From Bacteroidales bacterium (GTDB lineage Bacteria; Bacteroidota; Bacteroidia; Bacteroidales; UBA7960): a stretch of 6,873 nucleotides of DNA. The stretch lies in the NCBI GenBank assembly GCA_007130545.1, contig SLSG01000107.1, positions 1 to 6,873 on the forward strand, written 5' to 3'. The notes under the pieces were generated by a model. That model did not search any database, was not told the DNA's origin, and saw only the letters and a program-made list of their open reading frames with translations. The first letter of the stretch is position 1; the number at the start of each line of letters is the position of its first letter. Below, piece after piece: positions 1 through 6,640 of the stretch. The position numbers and the translations under genes were made by a program.

Positions 1-2
1 AT

Positions 3-914
3 TTCTATGCCGCGCTGAACTCTGCCGTTTTCAGTGATGGTTCATTCGTTTACATCCCGAAAGGCGTCCGCTGCCCGATGGAGCTCTCCACCTATTTCCG
101 GATCAACGCCGCCAATACAGGACAGTTTGAAAGAACCCTGATCGTCGCCGAGGAGGGCAGCTATGTCAGCTATATGGAAGGCTGCACCGCCCCCATCAGG
201 GATGAGCACCAGCTGCATGCCGCCATTGTGGAGATTATTGCACATGCCGATGCCGAAGTCAAATACGCCACCGTCCAGAATTGGTGGCCCGGCGACAAAA
301 AAGGCAAGGGTGGGGTATACAACTTCGTGACCAAGCGCGGGATCTGTGAAGGAGAGCGTTCCAAGATCTCCTGGACGCAGGTGGAAACCGGATCTGCCAT
401 CACCTGGAAATACCCAAGCCTGGTGCTGAAGGGAGACCACTCCACCGGGGAGTTTTACTCTGTGGCGGTGACCAATAATTTCCAGCAGGCCGATACGGGG
501 ACCAAGATGATCCACCTGGGGAAAAACACCCGGAGCACCATCATCAGCAAGGGAATCTCGGCAGGCAGGAGCAATAACAGCTACCGCGGACTGGTCAAGA
601 CGATCAAGCGGGCCACCGGGGCCAGAAATTTCTCCCAGTGCGACTCCCTGCTGCTTGGAGACCAATGTGGTGCACATACCTTCCCCTACATAGAGGTCGG
701 AAACAGTTCCTCCATTGTCGAACACGAGGCAACCACCAGCAAGATATCCGAAGACCAGCTCTTTTATTGCCTTCAGCGGGGCATCGACATGGAGAGTGCG
801 ATCGGGCTGATCGTGAACGGTTATGCCAAAGAGGTGCTCAGCAAGCTCCCCATGGAGTTTGCCGTGGAAGCCCAAAAACTCTTGTCGATCAGCCTGGAGG
901 GCAGTGTGGGTTAA
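3..914 (+). CDS. sufB: SufB, Fe-S cluster scaffold subunit (5' partial)
   Basis: SufB is the core scaffold of the cytoplasmic SufBCD complex, where sulfur delivered by SufE and iron are built into Fe-S clusters. The reading frame is open from base 3 to a TAA and gives 303 residues. The family is about 480-495 residues, so roughly the N-terminal third lies outside the window. Numbering from the first complete codon, the C-terminal core carries QCDS with Cys213 (codon 639-641), GAHTFPY, and EHEATTS with His241-Glu242 (723-728). It ends in [10 protein letters not shown] and SLEGSVG, nearly identical to the E. coli C-terminus. Cys213 and Glu242 align by motif with E. coli Cys405 and Glu434, which are needed for cluster formation. 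It heads the suf genes seen here and is followed by a 91-nt spacer before sufC. SufD is a paralogue, but QCDS and the SVG terminus fit SufB. Confidence 0.97.
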   Translation, partial: FYAALNSAVFSDGSFVYIPKGVRCPMELSTYFRINAANTGQFERTLIVAEEGSYVSYMEGCTAPIRDEHQLHAAIVEIIAHADAEVKYATVQNWWPGDKKGKGGVYNFVTKRGICEGERSKISWTQVETGSAITWKYPSLVLKGDHSTGEFYSVAVTNNFQQADTGTKMIHLGKNTRSTIISKGISAGRSNNSYRGLVKTIKRATGARNFSQCDSLLLGDQCGAHTFPYIEVGNSSSIVEHEATTSKISEDQLFYCLQRGIDMESAIGLIVNGYAKEVLSKLPMEFAVEAQKLLSISLEGSVG

Positions 915-1005
915 TGACGGAGCACCCGAAGGGTCAATCTTCCCATGGGGCCACTTATACCATATAAAAAAACAAAGTAAAACACATTCCAATACACCTG
1001 AACAT
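915..1005 (+). other. sufB-sufC spacer with small dyads and A-rich leader
   Basis: This 91-nt spacer is the longest gap in the suf block. It contains a short hairpin candidate (ACCC 924-927 with GGGT 931-934), a palindrome CCCATGGG (942-949), and a perfect 5-3-5 dyad TTATA-CCA-TATAA (955-967). An A-rich stretch follows, up to the sufC ATG at 1006. I find no TAnnTTTG element, so an internal promoter is not supported. The A-rich part probably serves translation initiation of sufC, and the dyads may be chance. Confidence 0.35.
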
Positions 1006-1770
1006 ATGTTAAGCATCCGCAACCTGAGCGTTTCTATCAATGGCAAGAACATCCTCCGGAATTTCAATCTGGAGGTTAAGGAAGGAGAAATCCATGCGAT
1101 CATGGGTCCCAACGGCACCGGCAAAAGCACCCTGGCAGCGGTTATCGCCGGCCGGGAAATGTTCGATGTCGATGAAGGGGAGATCCTTTACCGGGGTCAG
1201 AACCTGCTGGAGATGAAGCCCGAAATACGCGCCCGGGAGGGCATCTTCCTCGGGTTTCAATACCCGGTGGAAATCCCCGGGGTCAGCATGGCCAACTTCA
1301 TGCGCACCGCGATGAATGAAAAGCGCAAGTACCTGGGACTTGAACCGCTGACCGGGGCGGAATTCCTTAAGATCATGGAAGAAAAGAAAAAACTGGTCGA
1401 CATCCAGTCAAAACTCACCAACCGGTCCGTCAACGAAGGTTTCTCCGGCGGAGAGAAAAAGAAGAACGAGATATTCCAGATGGCTTTGCTGGAACCCCGG
1501 CTGGCCATACTGGACGAGACCGACTCAGGCCTGGACATCGATGCACTGAAGGTGGTCGCCAAGGGTGTGAACAAACTGAGGCGAAAGGACAATGCCACGG
1601 TGGTGATCACGCATTATCAACGCCTGCTCGATTACATCGTTCCGGATTTCGTCCACGTCCTTTTTGACGGTCGCATCGTCAAAAGTGGGGGAAAGGACCT
1701 GGCCATCGAGCTGGAGAACAAAGGCTATGAGTGGATCAAGAAAGAGGCCGGCATTGAAAATGCCGCCTGA
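1006..1770 (+). CDS. sufC: SufC, ATPase of the SufBCD complex
   Basis: SufC is the ABC-type ATPase that binds SufB and SufD and uses ATP hydrolysis to reshape the scaffold during cluster assembly. It is soluble, not a transporter. At 254 residues it has the usual family length. Visible motifs are Walker A GPNGTGKST (34-42), Q-loop Gln85 in GFQYPVEIPG, signature SGGEK (147-151), Walker B LAILDE (166-171), D-loop SGLD (174-177) and switch His203 in THYQRLLDY. ETDSGLDIDALKVVA and GRIVKSGG are SufC-type sequences rather than transporter ATPase sequences. The frame is open back to base 823. The ATG at 1006 was chosen because the family begins directly with M-L-x-I, and an earlier start would overlap sufB and add an unrelated sequence. 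sufD follows after 15 nt. Confidence 0.97.
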   Translation: MLSIRNLSVSINGKNILRNFNLEVKEGEIHAIMGPNGTGKSTLAAVIAGREMFDVDEGEILYRGQNLLEMKPEIRAREGIFLGFQYPVEIPGVSMANFMRTAMNEKRKYLGLEPLTGAEFLKIMEEKKKLVDIQSKLTNRSVNEGFSGGEKKKNEIFQMALLEPRLAILDETDSGLDIDALKVVAKGVNKLRRKDNATVVITHYQRLLDYIVPDFVHVLFDGRIVKSGGKDLAIELENKGYEWIKKEAGIENAA

Positions 1771-1785
1771 TTTTTACTTACCTGA

Positions 1786-3204
1786 ATGCTGATTATGGAT
1801 ACAACGATAAACACCCCCGCAATGAAAGAAAGGCTTTTGGAGCTTTTCCATGAAAATTCAGCGCTTATCAGAGGCCAGGCAACCCCACTGGTGAACCGCC
1901 TTCGGCAGAATGCCCTGGACCGCTTTGAGAAAAACGGTTTTCCGGACACCGGGAATGAGAGCTGGCGTTTCACCAACCTGGAGCCCGTGCTTCTTACGGA
2001 GTTTGCCTTTGACTTTCAGAACCAGAGCCGGAGCCTGGACATCGACAAGCTGTTCACCTGCGACGTCTATGACCTGGACACATTCAGTGTCACCTTGCTG
2101 AACGGCTGGTTCGTCTACAAACATGCCCCGCTCACCAGGCTGGCCAACGGGACCGTGATCGGCAGCCTGGCCAAGGCCATGGAGGTCTATCCCGACCTGG
2201 TTGATCAATACCTGGGCAAGGCGGTCAAACTGGAAGGGTCCGGCCTGGCGGCCCTGAACACGGCATTTTTACAGGACGGCCTATTTATTTATGTGCCGGA
2301 AGGAACCGTGATAGAGAGACCCATTCAGCTGATCAACATCGTTAACTCAAACGTACCGCTTTTCCTGCAACCCCGCCACCTGGTCATCGTGGAAAAAAAC
2401 GCTTCGCTGACCCTGGTGCATTGTGACCACAGCCTGACCCACAAGGTAAGCTTCACCAATACGGTGGTCGAGATGTTTGTGGCCGAAAATGCCCATATAG
2501 ACCATTACAAGATTCAAAACAAGGGGCGGAACTCCGCACTGGTCACCTCGAACTATTTTGTTCAGAAAAAAGACAGCAGGCTCTCTACCAGCATCGTGAC
2601 CCTGAATGGTGGGTTTACCAAGAACATCCTGGATGTCACACTTTCTCAGCCAGGTTGCCACTCTGAACACAACGGGCTATACCTGGTAGACAGCAACCAA
2701 CATGTCGACAACCAGTTATTCATCGATCATGCCGCACCGGACTGCACCAGTGAACAGCTGTACAAGGGCATCCTGGATGACCAGGCCAGGGCCGTGTTCA
2801 GTGGCAAGGTGATGGTCAGAAGGGATGCCCAGCGCACCCGGGCCTACCAAAACAACAAAAACCTGTTGCTTACCGATGATGCAAAGGCAAACGCCCAGCC
2901 CTTCCTGGAAATCTATGCAGACGATGTAAAGTGCAGCCACGGGGCCACGGTGGGCCAGCTGGACCCTGATGCCATGTTTTACCTGAGGTCCCGCGGACTG
3001 TGTGAGCGGACCGCCAGACAGCTGATGATGTACGCCTTTGCAATAGAGATCGTACAGAAAATATCGATCGAGGCGCTCAGCCAGCGGCTTGACCACATGG
3101 TGGAAAAACGCCTGAAGGGAGAGCTCTCGATTTGCGACCAGTGCGTGCTGCACTGCAACAGCAAGGAGCCCACGACGTTCAATATTGACCTGAGCCTTCT
3201 ATAA
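1786..3204 (+). CDS. sufD: SufD, Fe-S scaffold subunit with Cys-rich tail
   Basis: SufD is the SufB paralogue that pairs with it on a SufC dimer and helps iron entry and cluster formation. The 472 residues are longer than E. coli SufD (423). The N-terminal helical part holds ESWRFTNLEP (58-67). The middle is the beta-helix domain, and the C-terminal core has RAYQNNKNLLL followed by Cys383-Ser384-His385 in CSHGATVGQLD, then FYLRSRGL. His385 corresponds by motif to E. coli His360 at the SufB-SufD interface. The last 25 residues contain CDQCVLHC, with Cys450, Cys453 and Cys457 in a CxxCxxxC spacing; the E. coli protein has no such tail as far as I recall. In-frame ATGs at 1786, 1795 and 1822 are all possible starts, because no clear ribosome binding site decides between them. 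The first is given. sufS follows after 10 nt. Confidence 0.95.
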   Translation: MLIMDTTINTPAMKERLLELFHENSALIRGQATPLVNRLRQNALDRFEKNGFPDTGNESWRFTNLEPVLLTEFAFDFQNQSRSLDIDKLFTCDVYDLDTFSVTLLNGWFVYKHAPLTRLANGTVIGSLAKAMEVYPDLVDQYLGKAVKLEGSGLAALNTAFLQDGLFIYVPEGTVIERPIQLINIVNSNVPLFLQPRHLVIVEKNASLTLVHCDHSLTHKVSFTNTVVEMFVAENAHIDHYKIQNKGRNSALVTSNYFVQKKDSRLSTSIVTLNGGFTKNILDVTLSQPGCHSEHNGLYLVDSNQHVDNQLFIDHAAPDCTSEQLYKGILDDQARAVFSGKVMVRRDAQRTRAYQNNKNLLLTDDAKANAQPFLEIYADDVKCSHGATVGQLDPDAMFYLRSRGLCERTARQLMMYAFAIEIVQKISIEALSQRLDHMVEKRLKGELSICDQCVLHCNSKEPTTFNIDLSLL

Positions 3205-3214
3205 ACAAACTTTT

Positions 3215-4435
3215 ATGCCCCTGAACCCGGAGCAGATTCGCAAAGACTTTCCTGCCCTTCACCAGCAGGTAAACGGCAGGGACCTGGTATACCTGGACAA
3301 TGCGGCTACGACCCAGAAACCACAGCAGGTCATTGACCGGCTTCAAAGGTATTATACCACCGAGAACAGCAACATACACCGCGGGGCCCACTTCCTTAGC
3401 CAGCAAGCTACGGAAGCATACGAAGGGGCCCGCAAAACCATCCGGGGTTTTCTGAATGCCCCCCACGAGCGCCAGGTCATCTTCACCCGTGGAACCACCG
3501 AGTCGATCAACCTGGTGGCCAGCTCTTTCTGCAAAAAATTCGTGCAAGCCGGAGATGAAGTGCTGGTCTCCGCCATGGAACACCACTCCAACATCGTTCC
3601 CTGGCAGATTGCTTGCCAGGACAGGCAGGCCAGGCTGAAGGTCATCCCGATCAACGACAGGGGGGAATTGCTGATGGACGAATACAGGGAGCTGTTGAAC
3701 AACAGGACCCGCATCGTGGCCGTGACCCATGTCAGCAATGCCCTGGGCAGCATCAATCCCATCCGTGAAATGATCCGCCTGGCCCACGAAAAGGATATTC
3801 CCGTGCTCATTGACGGGGCCCAGGCCGTTCCCCACCTCTCCGTGGATGTACAGGAACTTGATTGTGATTTTTATTGCATCTCCGCACACAAAATGTACGG
3901 TCCGATGGGTGTGGGTGTTCTTTACGGCAAGGAGGAGTGGCTGGAGAAACTCCCGCCTTACCAGGGAGGGGGTGAAATGATCCGGGATGTCCGCTTCAGC
4001 GGGACGACCTACAACGAGCTGCCATTCAAGTTTGAAGCAGGGACACCCAATGTGGGGGATGTGCTGGGCATGGAAGCCGCGGTTAAATACCTGCAGCAAT
4101 TTGATGCCGGAGACCTTGCCGCATATGAGGAACAGCTGTTGCATTATGCCCTTGAACAGCTGCAGGCCTTTGAACAGATACGCTTTGTGGGATCGGCCGA
4201 AATGCGTACCGGGGTGGTCTCTTTTCTGTTTGAGGACATTCATCCCTATGATACCGGTACCATCCTTGATAAAATGGGCATTGCCGTGCGTACCGGCCAC
4301 CACTGCGCCCAGCCCCTGATGGAGTTCTTCGGTATTCCGGGCACGGTCAGGGTTTCCCTGGGCATTTACAACACCCGGGCGGAGATCGACGCCTTGGTGG
4401 AGGGCCTGAAGATCGTCCGGAACATGTTTGGATAA
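3215..4435 (+). CDS. sufS: SufS, group II cysteine desulfurase
   Basis: SufS is a PLP-dependent enzyme that converts L-cysteine to L-alanine and holds the sulfur as a persulfide for transfer to SufE. It has 406 residues, the same length as E. coli SufS, and the key residues fall at the same numbers. These are His123 in MEHHSN, Asp200 and Gln203 in LIDGAQAV, PLP-lysine Lys226 in SAHKMYGP, catalytic Cys364 in RTGHHCAQP, and Arg379 in GTVRVSL. The N-terminal YLDNAATTQKP (26-36) is a family hallmark. The short persulfide loop around Cys364 and the nearby sufE indicate a SufE-dependent desulfurase, not a SufU-dependent or IscS-type one. The ATG at 3215 directly precedes the expected N-terminus. 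The adjacent suf genes and the 15-nt gap to the next gene suggest cotranscription. Confidence 0.98.
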   Translation: MPLNPEQIRKDFPALHQQVNGRDLVYLDNAATTQKPQQVIDRLQRYYTTENSNIHRGAHFLSQQATEAYEGARKTIRGFLNAPHERQVIFTRGTTESINLVASSFCKKFVQAGDEVLVSAMEHHSNIVPWQIACQDRQARLKVIPINDRGELLMDEYRELLNNRTRIVAVTHVSNALGSINPIREMIRLAHEKDIPVLIDGAQAVPHLSVDVQELDCDFYCISAHKMYGPMGVGVLYGKEEWLEKLPPYQGGGEMIRDVRFSGTTYNELPFKFEAGTPNVGDVLGMEAAVKYLQQFDAGDLAAYEEQLLHYALEQLQAFEQIRFVGSAEMRTGVVSFLFEDIHPYDTGTILDKMGIAVRTGHHCAQPLMEFFGIPGTVRVSLGIYNTRAEIDALVEGLKIVRNMFG

Positions 4436-4450
4436 ATCAACCCCTGACAA

Positions 4451-4924
4451 ATGGAACAAAGACAGGCAAAAAACATTTTCCGCTCACTGGGCAGGACCTA
4501 TGGCACCTTCTTTCTGGCCATGATTATTTTCCTGGTAGCGGCCTCCCTGCTGCTAAGCGCCCGGGGTCCATTGTCCGATGGCCCGGAAAGACTGGTACTG
4601 ATCCAGAAAGTCATTGGAATCGGACTGGCAATTGTGTTTATTCCGCTGGCCTATGGATATCCCCAGAGGCAAATACGCAAGGTACAGCCAGACTGGAAGC
4701 TTGATCTGAAGGTCGGCATATACCGCCAGGCCGTGGTTCTCCGGCTGGCCATAGTGGCCAGTGTGTTCCTGGTCAACGCCATCTTTTTCCTGGTTACCGG
4801 AGACAATGACCTGCTGCTGGTGCTGGCCATCATCCTGGTGTTTTTTATCCTGAGCCGGCCCACTCCCTTCCGGGCAGCTGCCGACATGGGGCTGTCTGAG
4901 GAGGAGAAACTGCAGCTCATGTGA
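4451..4924 (+). CDS. Unnamed four-helix membrane protein in the suf operon
   Basis: I cannot assign a named family or function. The 157-residue protein has four predicted membrane helices at about residues 17-37, 49-70, 94-116 and 119-135. A basic loop (about 72-88, with RQIRKVQPDWKLDLK) lies between helices 2 and 3. A short polar C-terminal tail after SRPTPFR ends in LSEEEKLQLM. With a positively charged N-terminus and four helices, both ends are probably cytoplasmic. It contains no cysteine or other obvious metal ligand, so a direct Fe-S role is not indicated. It sits 15 nt after sufS and 47 nt before sufE, so it is very likely cotranscribed with them. From memory, small four-helix proteins with an RPT-containing tail are widespread in Bacteroidota, so it may be a general membrane protein rather than a Suf factor. 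The coding call is firm; the role is unknown. Confidence 0.85.
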   Translation: MEQRQAKNIFRSLGRTYGTFFLAMIIFLVAASLLLSARGPLSDGPERLVLIQKVIGIGLAIVFIPLAYGYPQRQIRKVQPDWKLDLKVGIYRQAVVLRLAIVASVFLVNAIFFLVTGDNDLLLVLAIILVFFILSRPTPFRAAADMGLSEEEKLQLM

Positions 4925-4940
4925 AACAAAGACCGGAGGC

Positions 4941-4973
4941 ATCCGACAATATATAAAGAAATGATCCGACAAT
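4941..4973 (+). repeat. 10-bp direct repeat upstream of and into the sufE start
   Basis: ATCCGACAAT occurs at 4941-4950 and again at 4964-4973, 23 bp apart. The second copy supplies the first two bases of the sufE ATG at 4972. The purine-rich GGAGG at 4935-4939 lies too far from this ATG (over 30 nt) to be its ribosome binding site. The AAAGAAA at 4955-4961 is better placed. The repeat may be chance or a small local duplication. Confidence 0.5.
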
Positions 4974-5403
4974 GAGCATAAAAGAGAAGGAACAACAGGT
5001 CATTGAAGAGTTCGGGCTGTTCGACGACTGGATGGACAAGTACAATTACCTTATTGAACTGGGAAAGGAACTGCCCTTGCTGGACGAATCCCTGAAGGTG
5101 GAAAAATACCTGATCAGTGGCTGCCAGGCACAGGTTTGGCTGCATGCCGGGTTCCGTGACGGCAAAGTGGTTTTTACGGCTGACAGCGATGCCCTGATTA
5201 CCAAAGGCATCGTGGCGCTGCTGATCCGGGTACTTTCCGGGCACAGTCCGCAGGAGATTCTGGAATCAGACCTTTCCTTCATTGATGAAATCGGATTAAA
5301 GGAGCATTTGTCACAGACCCGGTCAAACGGGCTCGTGAACATGATCAAGCAAATGCGGCTGTACGCCATGGCCTTCCAGGCCAAATCCATAGGAAACCAA
5401 TAA
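4972..5403 (+). CDS. sufE: SufE, sulfur acceptor for SufS
   Basis: SufE takes the persulfide from SufS Cys364 onto its own cysteine, stimulates the desulfurase, and hands sulfur to SufB. It has 143 residues, close to the E. coli protein (138). The acceptor Cys51 lies in LISGCQAQVW at the same residue number as in E. coli. TADSDALITKG (69-79) and TRSNGL (116-121) are further family motifs. No zinc-ligand set as in SufU is visible, so this is SufE. The ATG at 4972 places Cys51 at the expected distance from the N-terminus. It is separated from sufS by the membrane protein gene, so the sufS-sufE pair is interrupted but still in one direction and probably one transcript. The next gene starts 10 nt after its stop. 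Confidence 0.97.
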   Translation: MSIKEKEQQVIEEFGLFDDWMDKYNYLIELGKELPLLDESLKVEKYLISGCQAQVWLHAGFRDGKVVFTADSDALITKGIVALLIRVLSGHSPQEILESDLSFIDEIGLKEHLSQTRSNGLVNMIKQMRLYAMAFQAKSIGNQ

Positions 5404-5413
5404 GCTGCTTAGC

Positions 5414-5734
5414 ATGACGAAAGACCTTATACAAGAGCTGGAGAACCGTGTGATCGAGGCATTAAAAACGGTTTTTGATCCGGAAATTCCGCTGAATGTT
5501 TATGACCTGGGACTGATTTATGAACTGGATATCAAGCCGGAAGGGAAGGCCCTCATCACCATGACCCTCACCAACCCCAACTGTCCGGTGGCGGACCAGC
5601 TGCTGGATGACACCAAAAAGGCGGTGCTGCAAGCCGAAGGGATCCGGGAGGCGGAGATCAAGCTGGTCTTCGAACCGGAATGGACCAAAGACATGATGTC
5701 AGAGGCGGCCATGCTTGAGCTGGGCCTGCTCTGA
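5414..5734 (+). CDS. sufT: DUF59/MIP18-family SUF-associated protein (SufT-like)
   Basis: This is a 106-residue, single-domain DUF59 (MIP18-like) protein. Members act in Fe-S protein maturation; in Staphylococcus aureus, SufT supports maturation of Fe-S enzymes including lipoate synthase under high demand. Visible motifs are FDPEIPLNVYDLGLIY (21-36) and MTLTNPNCPVA (50-60) with the conserved Cys57. The C-terminal WTKDMMSEAA and LELGLL resemble the short SUF-associated subfamily rather than the longer PaaD of phenylacetate oxygenation. No phenylacetate genes are nearby, which also argues for the Suf role. It starts 10 nt after sufE and is the last gene before an inverted repeat and a promoter-like element, so it probably ends the suf operon. 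The symbol sufT is given by domain and context; the exact client set is inference. Confidence 0.88.
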   Translation: MTKDLIQELENRVIEALKTVFDPEIPLNVYDLGLIYELDIKPEGKALITMTLTNPNCPVADQLLDDTKKAVLQAEGIREAEIKLVFEPEWTKDMMSEAAMLELGLL

Positions 5735-5784
5735 TGGCCAGAAAATTCTTTTTTTTCTTTGGAAAAAGATTGTATTTTTGGCCA
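5735..5784. repeat. 50-bp nested inverted repeat between sufT and gcvH
   Basis: The outer arms TGGCCAGAAA (5735-5744) and TTTTTGGCCA (5775-5784) can form 10 base pairs, one of them G-U. Inside them, TCTTTTT (5747-5753) and AAAAAGA (5763-5769) pair perfectly around a 9-nt loop. The structure begins on the base after the sufT stop codon. It could terminate or slow suf transcription, protect the 3' end of the mRNA, or bind a regulator. It lacks the T-run after the stem that an intrinsic terminator needs on the + strand, because the T-rich tract is inside the loop arm. Confidence 0.5.
5773..5780 (+). promoter_or_regulatory. Candidate Bacteroidota -7 element for gcvH
   Basis: TATTTTTG matches the Bacteroidota -7 consensus TAnnTTTG exactly and lies 44 nt before the gcvH ATG. 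A TTTG at 5758-5761 is only 11 nt upstream, too close for the usual -33 element. The expected -33 position falls in a T-run (5749-5756) that fits poorly. The element lies within the 3' arm of the inverted repeat 5735-5784. An A-rich stretch (5818-5824) just before the ATG is a plausible translation signal. Confidence 0.4.
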
Positions 5785-5824
5785 CATATATCCCAATCAA
5801 TTCATTCACTTAAATAGGAAAAAA

Positions 5825-6205
5825 ATGAATATTCCGGACGATCTGAAGTATACCAAGGACCATGAATGGGTGAAGGTTGACGGCGATGAGGCCACCGTGG
5901 GCATCACCGATTTTGCACAGCACGAGCTCGGCGACATCGTATACATCGAAGTGGGCACCCAGGGCGAGACCCTTGACCAGGAGGAGACCTTCGGAACCAT
6001 TGAAGCCGTAAAGACAGTGTCAGACCTGTTCATGCCAATCGGCGGGGAAGTGGTTGCGTTCAACGACGATATCGAATCCAGCCCGGATATTGTCAACAAG
6101 GATCCTTACGGAAAGGGATGGATCATCAAGATTAAAATGTCAGACACCTCCGAGCTCGACGGCTTGCTCACGGCTGAGCAGTACAAGGAATTGACCGGAG
6201 CCTAG
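5825..6205 (+). CDS. gcvH: GcvH, lipoyl carrier protein of the glycine cleavage system
   Basis: GcvH carries the lipoyl arm that shuttles the aminomethyl group from the P-protein to the T-protein and is reoxidised by the L-protein. The 126 residues match the family length. The N-terminus has [13 protein letters not shown], then [17 protein letters not shown] (26-42). The lipoylated Lys63 is in [14 protein letters not shown], followed by GGEVVAFND, and [10 protein letters not shown] near the C-terminus. The frame is open back to 5759, but the ATG at 5825 gives the normal N-terminus and follows an A-rich leader; an earlier start would add 22 unrelated residues. A 90-nt gap with a -7-like element separates it from sufT, so it may have its own promoter while still receiving suf read-through. 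No other gcv genes are in the window. Confidence 0.97.
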   Translation: MNIPDDLKYTKDHEWVKVDGDEATVGITDFAQHELGDIVYIEVGTQGETLDQEETFGTIEAVKTVSDLFMPIGGEVVAFNDDIESSPDIVNKDPYGKGWIIKIKMSDTSELDGLLTAEQYKELTGA

Positions 6206-6247
6206 GCATCGCATTGGGAAATGTCCGGAGCCAGCCAATCCTGAAAC

Positions 6248-6628
6248 ATGAAGCCTGTATTTCTTCTGCCATCACTTGGCTGGGCACTGATCGTCCTGAT
6301 TGCCATTGGCGTGCCCGGAAGCCATCTTCCCGGCTCTGAGCTGCTGAGGCTGCCCCATTTTGACAAGCTGGTTCATGGAATATTGTTCTTTGTATTTGCC
6401 TTTTTAACGGCTTATGGCTTTTATAAACAGGATCCGTCCACTATCGTCCACAGGCACTATGCATCATGGACACTCCTTGCAGGCATTGTTTATGGAATTG
6501 GCACGGAATTGCTGCAGTATCACGTAATTCCGGAAAGACACGGCAACTTTGCTGATGCGGCGGCCAATATAGTTGGAACGATTTTTGGACTGTTGATGTT
6601 CCGGGCCTTTGTTTTGTTTTCTAAATAA
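6248..6628 (+). CDS. VanZ-family membrane protein
   Basis: This is a small inner-membrane protein of the VanZ-like family, named after the teicoplanin-resistance protein VanZ, whose biochemical role is unclear. It has 126 residues with four predicted helices at about 4-22, 41-59, 72-90 and 104-124. Family motifs are visible: PHFDKLVHG (36-44) with Asp39 and His43, GTELLQ (85-90) with Glu87, and the block ERHGNFADAAANIVGT (96-111) with Arg97, Asp103 and Asn107. It begins 42 nt after gcvH with no recognisable promoter between them, so the two are probably cotranscribed. Antibiotic resistance should not be inferred: no van genes are present, and single VanZ-like proteins next to gcvH are, as I recall, ordinary in Bacteroidota. 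Confidence 0.88.
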   Translation: MKPVFLLPSLGWALIVLIAIGVPGSHLPGSELLRLPHFDKLVHGILFFVFAFLTAYGFYKQDPSTIVHRHYASWTLLAGIVYGIGTELLQYHVIPERHGNFADAAANIVGTIFGLLMFRAFVLFSK

Positions 6629-6640
6629 TTTGTATATTAG
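6608..6640 (+). promoter_or_regulatory. Candidate tonB promoter (-33 TTTG, -7 TATATTAG)
   Basis: TATATTAG at 6633-6640 matches the Bacteroidota -7 consensus TAnnTTTG except for one base. TTTG occurs at 6608-6611 (21 nt upstream) and at 6613-6616 (16 nt upstream). The first has the usual -33 spacing. The -33 part overlaps the end of the VanZ gene. Transcription would start near 6645-6650, giving a leader of about 20 nt before the ATG at 6667. Confidence 0.5.

Noticed and set aside
823..1005. N-terminal extension of sufC from an upstream in-frame ATG
   Set aside because: It would overlap the sufB C-terminus and add 61 residues unlike any SufC. The family starts at the ATG at 1006.
42..1130. 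362-codon open frame on the - strand across sufB and the start of sufC
   Set aside because: It is antisense to clear sufB and sufC coding, crosses the intergenic spacer, and shows no recognisable domain. Long antisense frames are common opposite GC-biased third codon positions.
3179..4459. 426-codon open frame on the - strand opposite sufS
   Set aside because: It mirrors nearly the whole of sufS, whose catalytic residues are all in place. The antisense product is rich in His/Gly/Val without a family pattern, so it is a shadow.
5414..5734. PaaD of phenylacetate degradation
   Set aside because: It shares the DUF59 fold, but the length, C-terminal motif and suf context fit the SUF-associated subfamily, and no paa genes are nearby.
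5747..5760. T-rich tract after sufT read as an intrinsic terminator
   Set aside because: No stable GC-rich stem lies directly before it; only a weak GGCC/GGCC pairing around the stop codon. The tract is better described as part of the nested inverted repeat.
5759..5824. N-terminal extension of gcvH
   Set aside because: GcvH proteins start at about MNIPxDLKYT. The 22 upstream codons cover the promoter-like and A-rich leader sequence.
6248..6628. Glycopeptide resistance determinant
   Set aside because: Only a VanZ-like domain is present, with no other van genes. VanZ-like proteins are widespread in bacteria without resistance.
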